From Bryobacterales bacterium (GTDB lineage: Bacteria; Acidobacteriota; Terriglobia; Bryobacterales; Bryobacteraceae), in contig PLGA01000352.1 of the NCBI GenBank assembly GCA_003139735.1, positions 562 through 8,677 of the forward strand: DNA of 8,116 bases. The letters run 5' to 3'. Under the pieces are notes generated by a model. It was not told the origin of the DNA and ran no database searches. It saw only the letters and a program-made list of their open reading frames with translations. Within the stretch, counting starts at the first letter, position 1, and each line of letters opens with the position of its first letter. A program made the translations under genes and the position numbers. This document shows, one piece after another, positions 1 through 5,485 of this stretch.

Positions 1-335
1 ACCGGCTTGTTGGTGAGCACCGCCAGGCGCTTTCCCGCGCGATGCAGCCGATCGATGGCTTCCCGCACGCCCGGATAAAGAGTGGTGCACTCCAGGGCGT
101 GCTCGCGGTAGTGTTCAAGGAAGAATTCCAGCGCTTCCTGGACCTCCGTTTCCGATGCCCGTTCTCCCAGCACGCGGCGGATCAGCACCGGCGCGCCGTT
201 GCCCACATAGGAGTAGACGCGTTCGTTCTCGAGCGGCGGGAGTCCCAAATGCGCGCGCGTGGCGTTGACGGAGTGCGCCAGGTCGAGCCGGGAATCGATG
301 AGGGTGCCGTCCAGATCGAAGATCAGAAGATCCAT
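1..335 (-). CDS. gph: HAD-family phosphatase, phosphoglycolate phosphatase type (3' end missing)
   Basis: Only the first 111 codons are inside the window; the gene continues beyond position 1. The product begins MDLLIFDLDGTLIDS, the HAD motif I, with nucleophile Asp7 and acid/base Asp9. A helical cap follows (about residues 15-85) that matches Gph/PGP enzymes, including YSYVGNGAPVLIRRVLG. The segment then reaches YPGVREAIDRL and motif II, LAVLTNKP (Thr108). By family, it hydrolyses 2-phosphoglycolate or a related small phosphomonoester in the cytosol; the exact substrate cannot be read from this fragment. The start is uncertain: an in-frame ATG at 368 would add 11 residues (MATPPSLANRP). Neither start has a clear Shine-Dalgarno. 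I prefer 335 because the family core normally starts right before the DxD motif. It is the last visible gene of the purC operon, 7-40 bp after the HTH gene, so it is probably co-transcribed. Confidence 0.9.
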   Translation of the reverse strand, partial: MDLLIFDLDGTLIDSRLDLAHSVNATRAHLGLPPLENERVYSYVGNGAPVLIRRVLGERASETEVQEALEFFLEHYREHALECTTLYPGVREAIDRLHRAGKRLAVLTNKP

Positions 336-375
336 GGGGCGATTCGCGAGGCTGGGTGGAGTGGCCATGATGCCG

Positions 376-654
376 TTACGCGGCGCTGGTCTTCCCTTTG
401 CGCGAACGCGTTGCCCGCACCGCGGGTTTGCGGCGCGAACGGGCCCTGCCGTCGCCCAGACCGTATTCCGTCATTTTTCGCTGCAGCGTGTTGCGGTGAA
501 TCCCCAGGTGCTTGCTGACCGAGCACCGGTTGCCTTTGCAGCGTTCGAGCGATCCCTCGATCATGCGCTTTTCCAGAATCTCGATCGCCTGCCCCAGGAA
601 AATGCCCCCATTCAGCAGGTGTTGCACAAGCGCATCAAAGTTTTCTTTCATCAT
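376..654 (-). CDS. small Fis-type helix-turn-helix protein with basic tail
   Basis: A 92-residue protein. Residues 1-31 form a predicted helical N-terminus (ALVQHLLNGGIFLGQAIEILEKRM). Residues 32-63 are a Fis-type HTH (HTH_8): IEGSLERCKGNRCSVSKHLGIHRNTLQRKM, where the second helix and the HRNTLQRK recognition helix are characteristic of Fis and of NtrC C-termini. Residues 69-89 are strongly basic (RARSRRKPAVRATRSRKGK) and probably add non-specific DNA contact. There is no AAA+ or receiver domain, so this is a free-standing DNA-binding protein; its target is unknown. The first ATG (654) is followed directly by a second ATG (651), and AAAGGA just upstream fits either, with better spacing for 651. 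The gene start overlaps the end of cvpA by 20 bp in another frame, which suggests translational coupling. Function as a nucleoid or local regulator is inference. Confidence 0.85.
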   Translation of the reverse strand: MMKENFDALVQHLLNGGIFLGQAIEILEKRMIEGSLERCKGNRCSVSKHLGIHRNTLQRKMTEYGLGDGRARSRRKPAVRATRSRKGKTSAA

Positions 655-1225
655 TTTCCTTTTGCGCCTTGGGAGCGCTTCGAAGCCCGTTGTCGATCAT
701 CTTCCCCCAGGCCGCTTCGGCCTGCGCGTAGGTCTTCCGGAAGCCCTCTTTGAGTTCGTGCGGCGCGATGCCAACCAGCACGTGGGACGCCTCCGCCACG
801 TAGGGCGCCAGCCGCGACCGCACCACCGAGCCAGGCGGCCGGTCGCCCGGCGAAAAGGCCATCATCGCCATAATCAGAACAGTTGCGATAAGCGTTCCGC
901 GCAAAGCTCCGAACACCGCGCCTAAAGCATGATCCACGATCGAGAGCCCCGTCACCCTGAGAAATTTGCCAAGGACGAAGCTCGCCAGGCTCCCCAGCAG
1001 CATGACACCGGCGAACACCGCCAGGAAGCCCGCCAGATTCGCCAGCGAACCGGAACTGACGTACGGCTTCAGGTACGATCCCGCCGTTCCATAAAACCAG
1101 AGCGCCAGCAAGAAAGCCAAAACCACCGATGCCAGACCAAGAACCTCCCGCGTGAGGCCCTTGCGGAAACTCGTCGCGATGGACCATGCCAGAATCAGCA
1201 GGAGGACGATATCAAGCCAGTTCAT
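635..1225 (-). CDS. cvpA: CvpA family membrane protein
   Basis: A 196-residue inner-membrane protein with four hydrophobic segments, at about residues 3-20, 28-46, 61-87 and 103-124. The family pattern is clear: MNWLDIVLLLILAWS at the start, the charged RKGLTRE loop (21-27), and the VDHALGAVFGALRG motif (97-110) leading into the fourth segment. The last 70 residues are soluble and charged, ending in a Lys/Glu/Arg-rich stretch. CvpA was named for its role in colicin V production in E. coli; in other bacteria it is linked to envelope stress tolerance, and its biochemical activity is not settled. Its ATG overlaps the purC stop in an ATGA arrangement. There is only a weak SD (GAG two bases upstream), so translation probably depends on ribosomes finishing purC. 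A cvpA next to a purine gene echoes the cvpA-purF order of E. coli. Confidence 0.92.
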   Translation of the reverse strand: MNWLDIVLLLILAWSIATSFRKGLTREVLGLASVVLAFLLALWFYGTAGSYLKPYVSSGSLANLAGFLAVFAGVMLLGSLASFVLGKFLRVTGLSIVDHALGAVFGALRGTLIATVLIMAMMAFSPGDRPPGSVVRSRLAPYVAEASHVLVGIAPHELKEGFRKTYAQAEAAWGKMIDNGLRSAPKAQKENDERKL

Positions 1226-2121
1226 AGCTCGCGGCCGGTCAGTTCACGGTAGGCCTGGCGGTATTTCTCGCCGGTCTTGGCCGCGACTTCGGCGGGCAGA
1301 GCGGGCGCCGGCGGCTGCTTGTTCCAGCGTATGGATTCCAAATAGTCGCGCACAAACTGCTTGTCGAAAGAAAACTGCGGACCGCCCGGCGCGTAAGACT
1401 CGGCCGGCCAGAAGCGCGACGAATCGGGCGTCAGCACTTCGTCGGCCAGCACCAACTCGCTGCCCACGAAGCCGAACTCGAACTTCGTGTCGGCGATCAG
1501 GATCCCCTTGGTTTCGGCGTAGCGCGCCGCGCTGCCGTAGATGCTCAAGGTGAGATCCCGCAGGCGCCCGGCGAGGTCTTCGCCGATCGATTCGCACACG
1601 CGATCGAAGGAGACGTTCTCGTCATGGCCGGTCTGCGCCTTCGTGGCCGGCGTGAAAATAGGCTCGGGCAGCTTATCGCTTTCGCGCAGGCCCGCCGGCA
1701 GTGGGATGCCGCAAACCGTGCCCCGCTCGCAGTACTCTTTCCATCCCGACCCCGCCAGGTAGCCCCGCGCCACGCATTCGATCTCGATCATGCGCGCGCG
1801 CTTCACCAGCATGGAGCGGCCCTCGAGCTGGCTGCGGAAGCTCGGCAGCGGATCGGGGTACTCTTCCACGCGCGCCGTCACGAAATGCGTAGGCGTGAGG
1901 TCCCGCAGATAGTCGAACCAGAAAATGGAAAGCTGCGTGAGGACTTTGCCCTTATCGGGAATCCCCGTGGCCAGAATGTAGTCGAACGCGGAGATGCGGT
2001 CGGTGGCCACGATCAGCAGGTGCTCGCCCAGATCGTAAACATCGCGGACCTTGCCGCGCGCGATGCGCTCGATGCCATGGAGTTCCGTGTCTAGGAGTAC
2101 TGCATTGCTAGAGGAGTTCAA
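1222..2121 (-). CDS. purC: phosphoribosylaminoimidazole-succinocarboxamide synthase (SAICAR synthetase)
   Basis: PurC joins CAIR with aspartate using ATP to give SAICAR in cytosolic de novo purine synthesis. With the TTG start at 2121 it is 299 residues, typical of the longer PurC form. Visible motifs are the nucleotide-binding RGKVRDVYDLG (22-32), ATDRISAFDYIL (39-50), the family signature region IEIECVARGYLAGSGWKEY, FTPATKAQTGHDENVSF, and the second signature LIADTKFEFGF. The C-terminus is also family-like (SFDKQFVRDYLES, ending YRELTGREL). The frame stays open to a TTG at 2157, but that lies about where the promoter at 2158-2185 would start transcription. The TTG at 2121 has GAGGT with good spacing and begins close to where PurC homologues begin. 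There is no in-frame ATG near the N-terminus. It heads the operon purC-cvpA-HTH-gph and overlaps cvpA by 4 bp. Confidence 0.96.
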   Translation of the reverse strand: MNSSSNAVLLDTELHGIERIARGKVRDVYDLGEHLLIVATDRISAFDYILATGIPDKGKVLTQLSIFWFDYLRDLTPTHFVTARVEEYPDPLPSFRSQLEGRSMLVKRARMIEIECVARGYLAGSGWKEYCERGTVCGIPLPAGLRESDKLPEPIFTPATKAQTGHDENVSFDRVCESIGEDLAGRLRDLTLSIYGSAARYAETKGILIADTKFEFGFVGSELVLADEVLTPDSSRFWPAESYAPGGPQFSFDKQFVRDYLESIRWNKQPPAPALPAEVAAKTGEKYRQAYRELTGREL

Positions 2122-2125
2122 CGGG

Positions 2126-2130
2126 ACCTC
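2126..2130 (-). promoter_or_regulatory. ribosome binding site deciding the purC TTG start
   Basis: On the minus strand the sequence reads GAGGT, then CCCG, then TTG at 2121. This is the best Shine-Dalgarno match in the region. It favours TTG 2121 over the upstream in-frame TTGs at 2139 and 2157. Confidence 0.7.
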
Positions 2131-2157
2131 GGAATTCAATCGGGGGAGTAATAACAA

Positions 2158-2185
2158 ATGATAACCCGTCGCGCGGCAATGTCAA
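2158..2185 (-). promoter_or_regulatory. sigma-70-type promoter of the purC operon
   Basis: The minus strand shows a perfect TTGACA -35 box (2180-2185), a 16-bp spacer, and a TATCAT -10 box (2158-2163, one mismatch to TATAAT). Transcription would start about 7 bases after the -10, near 2150-2153. This leaves a short leader of about 30 bases before the GAGGT site and the TTG start at 2121. No purine riboswitch fits in so short a leader, and no PurR-like operator is obvious. Confidence 0.75.
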
Positions 2186-2188
2186 TCG

Positions 2189-2232
2189 AAAACACGCCGC
2201 GTGGCGCAGACGATCGTTTTTCGTCGTCTGCG
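2189..2232 (-). terminator. candidate terminator after the DUF6600 gene
   Basis: Starting 16 bp after the stop codon at 2249, the minus strand forms a perfect 9-bp stem, CGCAGACGA with TCGTCTGCG (2205-2232), around a 10-base loop containing AAAAA. It is followed by a small CACG/CGTG hairpin and TTTT (2189-2203). The U-run is short and not directly against the large stem, so termination efficiency is uncertain. The position, between one minus-strand gene's stop and the next gene's promoter, fits a terminator. Confidence 0.45.
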
Positions 2233-2248
2233 ATTGTTTGCGAACCCA

Positions 2249-3820
2249 CTACTGGCCTTTTCGCACCGGCGCCGGGTCCGGTGGATGCGTGCGCGGAACC
2301 AAAGGCGGCCGACGCGGCACAGGCGACGGCGAGACGGGCGCCGGAGCCGTACCGGGCGCCGCGGGCGTTGCCGTCTGCGTCGGATTCCGTGGCGGTTTGG
2401 GCGGTGCGCTGGCCGGGTACTCCGGCGGATTCATCACGACAATGCCCGTGTACACCGGCGCCGCATATAGCACCGCCTGTTGCGCCGGCTGCGTCTGAGG
2501 CGGAACCGCCTCGGGCGAGTCCGTAACAACCGATGGCGCTTCCGCAGCGTCCGGGTTCGTCAGCACCGCGGGCGGCCGGCTGTCGGCCGAGTCGGGCGGC
2601 GGGGGTTCCGGCGGATCGTAGGTCACGCCCGGCAGCACCGGATTTACGGCCGTGCTGCCCGCGCGCAGAACCGGGCGGGTAGCGTCCAGCCGCGATGCCA
2701 CCAAGGCCGGCGAGGGCAGCGCCAGCGCGAACACGGCCACGCCTAAAGGTTCCCTGGGCCGGTCGGTGAAACCTGCGGGGTCGATCGCCGTGGCATCCTG
2801 CACCCAGGACGCGTAAGTGGTGCTGGCGGCAGCGAACTGCCGCGGTGCGGATGAGGGCGCCCATTCCTCGCCCGGCGCCAGCGGTCCCCATCCCGCCAGT
2901 TTCGCCCCGCGCAGCCAATAAACCTCGCCCGGCTTGAACACCTGGCTATCTCCCGGCGCCCATACCCACCCGACGTTCTCCCGCCTCGCCCAGCGGCCAT
3001 AATGATACGGCAGCCAGCCCCAGGAATCGCCGCCCACCCAGGTATAGCCGGTCGCGTCGTACCAACGCCAGCGTCCGTTCTGGAAGGGCGCCCAACCCGC
3101 CGCCGTCTTAGGTTTCCAGGCGTCGCCTAGATCGTCGGTGTGCACCCATTCGCCCGCGCTGTCGAGGTCCGCCACTCCCGCGCGCTCCGGAACGTGATTG
3201 GCCGAGGCCGGCGCGTAAAGCGCTTTATCGCGCGCTTCGCTCCACTGGTCCGGATCCATGGCCTCCACTTTGTGGATGAAAACCAGGCGCGCGTCGCTGG
3301 CCGAATCCACGCGGATGGTCTGCCCTTCTCCGAGCACCACTTCCACGTCCGGGGAAGAGACCTTGACGGACCCTTCGATGACGGCCATCTCGCTCCAACT
3401 GCTCTCGGCCCGCAAGCGTATGCGCGCGCCGTTCGTCAAGATCAACTGCGCGCCGGGGATGGCCAGCGAGAGGGAGTCCTTGCCTCGCGCTTCGCCCGTG
3501 AAATAAGCCACGCCGTGGTCGAGCGACAACAGGGTAATGAGCTGGCCCGTCGAGAGCCGCGAGTAATCCGAAATCTCGCCCTGAGAGTCCGGACCGAGCC
3601 GCCAGGCGCTGCCATCGTCCAGCTCGATTTCGAGACGCGACGCCGGCCCCGTGCGCAGCCATGCGCCTTCCACCAACGGCAGGTTGCGTTCGGCCTGCAT
3701 CCACGGGTCCGCGGCCTGCATCTGGATTTCGACGTTTCCATCGAAATCGCCCAAACGTGCAAAACGAACCTGCCCGGCGAACAGGGCGGCAGGCAACAGC
3801 ATCAGCGCGAAAGTCCTCAT
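2249..3820 (-). CDS. secreted FecR-like / DUF6600 protein with proline-rich C-terminus
   Basis: A 523-residue exported protein. Residues 1-16 are a signal peptide (MRTFALMLLPAALFAG). Residues 20-180 resemble the FecR/prokka-type beta domain: LVEGAWLRTGPASRLEIELDDGS (49-71) and MAVIEGSVKVSS...VVLGEGQTIRV (145-171). Residues 224-330 carry the Trp/Tyr-rich repeats of DUF6600: GWAPFQNGRWRWYD, YTWVGGDSWGWLPYHYGRW and NVGWVWAPG. Residues 395-523 are Pro/Ala-rich and low complexity (PPEPPPPDS, APAPVSPSPVP), ending PVRKGQ; this part may span the wall or periplasm. FecR in the strict sense is an anti-sigma regulator, but there is no sigma-factor gene here and no transmembrane helix after the signal peptide, so regulation is not implied. 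The start at 3820 has GGGAG at suitable spacing; an upstream in-frame start at 3877 is less likely because it would bury the signal peptide. It appears monocistronic. The role is unknown. Confidence 0.85.
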   Translation of the reverse strand: MRTFALMLLPAALFAGQVRFARLGDFDGNVEIQMQAADPWMQAERNLPLVEGAWLRTGPASRLEIELDDGSAWRLGPDSQGEISDYSRLSTGQLITLLSLDHGVAYFTGEARGKDSLSLAIPGAQLILTNGARIRLRAESSWSEMAVIEGSVKVSSPDVEVVLGEGQTIRVDSASDARLVFIHKVEAMDPDQWSEARDKALYAPASANHVPERAGVADLDSAGEWVHTDDLGDAWKPKTAAGWAPFQNGRWRWYDATGYTWVGGDSWGWLPYHYGRWARRENVGWVWAPGDSQVFKPGEVYWLRGAKLAGWGPLAPGEEWAPSSAPRQFAAASTTYASWVQDATAIDPAGFTDRPREPLGVAVFALALPSPALVASRLDATRPVLRAGSTAVNPVLPGVTYDPPEPPPPDSADSRPPAVLTNPDAAEAPSVVTDSPEAVPPQTQPAQQAVLYAAPVYTGIVVMNPPEYPASAPPKPPRNPTQTATPAAPGTAPAPVSPSPVPRRPPLVPRTHPPDPAPVRKGQ

Positions 3821-3958
3821 GCGACTCCCAACAACAGATTGACGAGACCGTTCCCCCAATCGTTGCAGACAAATCACCGGCCATGGCGGCTTCCGGGCGC
3901 GCGTACACTGAAAAGGAAATGGGAGTCCGAAACAGCAGATCCGGGCCCGACAGAGTTC
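3821..3958. other. intergenic stretch between the DUF6600 gene and the decayed barrel gene
   Basis: This divergent gap should hold the DUF6600 promoter (minus strand) and the former promoter of the plus-strand remnant. Apart from the GGGAG ribosome site next to 3820, no convincing -35/-10 pair is visible on the minus strand. On the plus strand TACACT (3904-3909) looks like a -10 box, but no good -35 precedes it at the usual distance. No RNA gene or repeat was recognised. Confidence 0.4.
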
Positions 3959-4283
3959 ATGCGCATGCTTTGCGTTTTCGACTGCCTTGCTCCCCTGGCG
4001 GCGTTCCTAGCGCTGCCTCTCGCGTCATTCGGGGAGCGCCTCTCGGGTGGTCTGGTCGTTGGCGCCGGGCCGCCGTGGGCGGAAGTGTGACCGCGGATTA
4101 CGCAAGCTCGTCCATCCTGTTAGCGGGCGGCGGGTAAAGCCGTTCGTCGAACTCGGCCCGTCGTTTCGAATGCGCGGGGACCTCGCTCTTGCCGCGCGTT
4201 AAGGAATCGCCGCCGGGGCGGGTGTTGAGACGCGCCTGAGCAACGCGGATAAGAAAGCTAAACGCCCGGAGCCCACATTCCCA
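3959..4283 (+). pseudogene. decayed outer-membrane beta-barrel protein gene
   Basis: Two pieces of one gene type appear in different frames. First, from the ATG at 3959: MRMLCVFDCLAPLAAFLALP followed by LASFGERLSGGLVVGAG, a signal peptide plus the first barrel strand, running to TGA at 4088. Second, in another frame from about 4119: SGRRVKPFVELGPSFRMRG (to about 4175), then LALAAR, a TAA stop at 4200-4202, then GIAAGAGVETRLS in the same frame (from 4203). This is the C-terminal pattern I recall from short acidobacterial outer-membrane proteins (KPFVELGPSFR ... RYGxxAGAGVE ... KIAPE). There the residue between Arg and Gly is usually aromatic, so the TAA looks like a Tyr-codon mutation. The middle of the barrel, roughly 100 residues, is missing. 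Truncation, frameshift and stop together indicate a dead gene. The family assignment is from memory. The right end is approximate. Confidence 0.5.
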
Positions 4284-4313
4284 GGTAAGTCCGAAACAAC
4301 CGGAAAACTTACC
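4284..4313. repeat. inverted repeat between convergent units, possible terminator
   Basis: GGTAAGT (4284-4290) pairs with ACTTACC (4307-4313). An inner CCG/CGG pairing extends the stem across a small bulge. It lies 15 bp downstream of the OpgC-type gene's stop (minus strand) and at the end of the plus-strand remnant, where a bidirectional terminator would be expected. There is no adjacent T-run on either strand, so an intrinsic terminator is only a possibility. Confidence 0.3.
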
Positions 4314-4327
4314 ACTTCGTGGCCGGG

Positions 4328-5452
4328 TTACTCCTCGTTTTCTCCGAGGAGGAGTCTCGCTGGCCGCCGAACCGGTTCCACGCGGGGTGGCCGGGGGACT
4401 GATTTTTGGGGCGCAAAACGGGCTAGTGCGATGAGCAGCGCCACGCCGCCTACCGGTAGCAACCCTTGGGACCACGCTGCCGGAAACGCGGAAATCAGCA
4501 GGCTGGTCACGACAGCTAGCCAACTGCCCAGACAGAAAACCAGCAGCGAGTTGCGGCCGCACGCGAGCAGCCATCTACTGCGTGGAACCCGTCCCAGCCA
4601 AGCCTGAGCCAACACGAGCCAAGCGGCGAAGTTCACCACCCGCGCCGGTCCGAGATGTACCTTATAGGCCCCCGGCGAATACCGCCCATAGAGGTGCAAC
4701 AAGCACAGGACTGCTATGCTCGAAACAGCGACCAGGGCCAGCCGGCGCATCCATCGGGGGTTGATAAGCCGAGGCCAGGCGAAGCGTGTCGCCAGCATAC
4801 CGGCTACGAAGAGAAGTTGCCATGAGGCCGGGTCGAAGTCCCACGCCTCGCCCGTTGTTCTCCAAAACACCTGCGGCCGGTGCAGCCAGTGCGTCAGCCC
4901 ATAAAGGCAAACCGAACCCGCCAGGGTGGCGAAAGGCCAGCGCTTCACGCTTACCATTAGGGTGGGTACCGCCAAGACGAGCATACAGTAGAGAGGAAAG
5001 ATGGAGAAAAACGTGGGGCAGTAACTGAAGTAGACCGCGCGCAGCAAGTAGGTTGGCGGCGACTTGAGGAAGGCTTCCAGGATGTTAGCGGGTTGCCGCA
5101 GACCGTGCTGGAAGCAGATGTACACGGTGAGCATGGTGAGGGCGAACATCGCCAGGTAGGCGCGATACAGAGTCCAGCACCGCAGCAGCGCTTTACGCTG
5201 TCCAGCCAGCCATCCATGTTCCTCGAGGAGCGGTGCATAACGCATCGCCGCGGCGTAACCCGAAACAAATATAAAGACCTCGGCGAAATCGCAGACCTGC
5301 CATGCGCGCGGCGTCAGTTGGTGTAACCATGTCTGGGAAACGTGGTCGATATAGATGCACAGAAGTGCGACGCCGCGGGCCAGGTCGAGCCTTTCGTCGC
5401 GCGGCGGCCGCACACGCTCTTTCGCCGGAGCCACTCCTGCCATGGTCTGCAC
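4328..5452 (-). CDS. OpgC-type integral membrane acyltransferase
   Basis: A 374-residue protein with about ten hydrophobic segments. The N-terminus has the OpgC-family signature RDERLDLARGVALLCIYIDHV (18-38), with Asp23, Arg26 and the Asp36-His37 pair. This is followed by DFAEVFIFVSGYAAAMRY (55-72), matching the family's A-E-x-F-V-F-x-S-G-Y block. OpgC in E. coli succinylates osmoregulated periplasmic glucans from the cytoplasmic membrane; here no glucan synthesis gene (opgG/opgH) is in view. Transfer of an acyl group to some envelope glycan is therefore inference. The C-terminus is Arg/Pro-rich and cytosolic-looking (PRPPRVEPVRRPARLLLGENEE). The start is a GTG at 5452 or an ATG at 5443; neither has a strong SD. 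It begins 33 bp after the glycosyltransferase stop, so the two are likely one transcript. Confidence 0.82.
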   Translation of the reverse strand: MQTMAGVAPAKERVRPPRDERLDLARGVALLCIYIDHVSQTWLHQLTPRAWQVCDFAEVFIFVSGYAAAMRYAPLLEEHGWLAGQRKALLRCWTLYRAYLAMFALTMLTVYICFQHGLRQPANILEAFLKSPPTYLLRAVYFSYCPTFFSIFPLYCMLVLAVPTLMVSVKRWPFATLAGSVCLYGLTHWLHRPQVFWRTTGEAWDFDPASWQLLFVAGMLATRFAWPRLINPRWMRRLALVAVSSIAVLCLLHLYGRYSPGAYKVHLGPARVVNFAAWLVLAQAWLGRVPRSRWLLACGRNSLLVFCLGSWLAVVTSLLISAFPAAWSQGLLPVGGVALLIALARFAPQKSVPRPPRVEPVRRPARLLLGENEE

Positions 5453-5485
5453 ACTTCCAGCACGCTCGCTGCCATCGCCCGGGGT

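Noticed and set aside
2205..2232. Perfect 9-bp inverted repeat as a regulator operator for purC
   Set aside because: The 10-base loop and the position directly after the upstream gene's stop and 20 bp upstream of the -35 box fit a transcript hairpin better than an operator. An operator role is not excluded.
2249..2560. GC-rich, repeat-looking codons as a possible DNA repeat array
   Set aside because: This is low-complexity Pro/Ala coding sequence in frame with the DUF6600 protein; no regular repeat unit or spacing is present.
2136..2918. 260-residue Gly/Arg-rich minus-strand frame
   Set aside because: Out-of-frame shadow of the proline-rich tail of the DUF6600 protein. It would also run through the purC promoter and the hairpin.
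3140..4090. 316-residue plus-strand open frame
   Set aside because: Most of it lies antisense to the signal-peptide and FecR-like part of the DUF6600 gene. Only its last 43 codons, from 3959, look like a real (remnant) N-terminus.
4098..4574. 158-residue minus-strand frame extending past the OpgC-type gene's end
   Set aside because: Out of frame with the OpgC-type protein over its overlap, Arg/Pro-rich, with no family pattern. The plus-strand barrel remnant explains the 4119-4283 part better.
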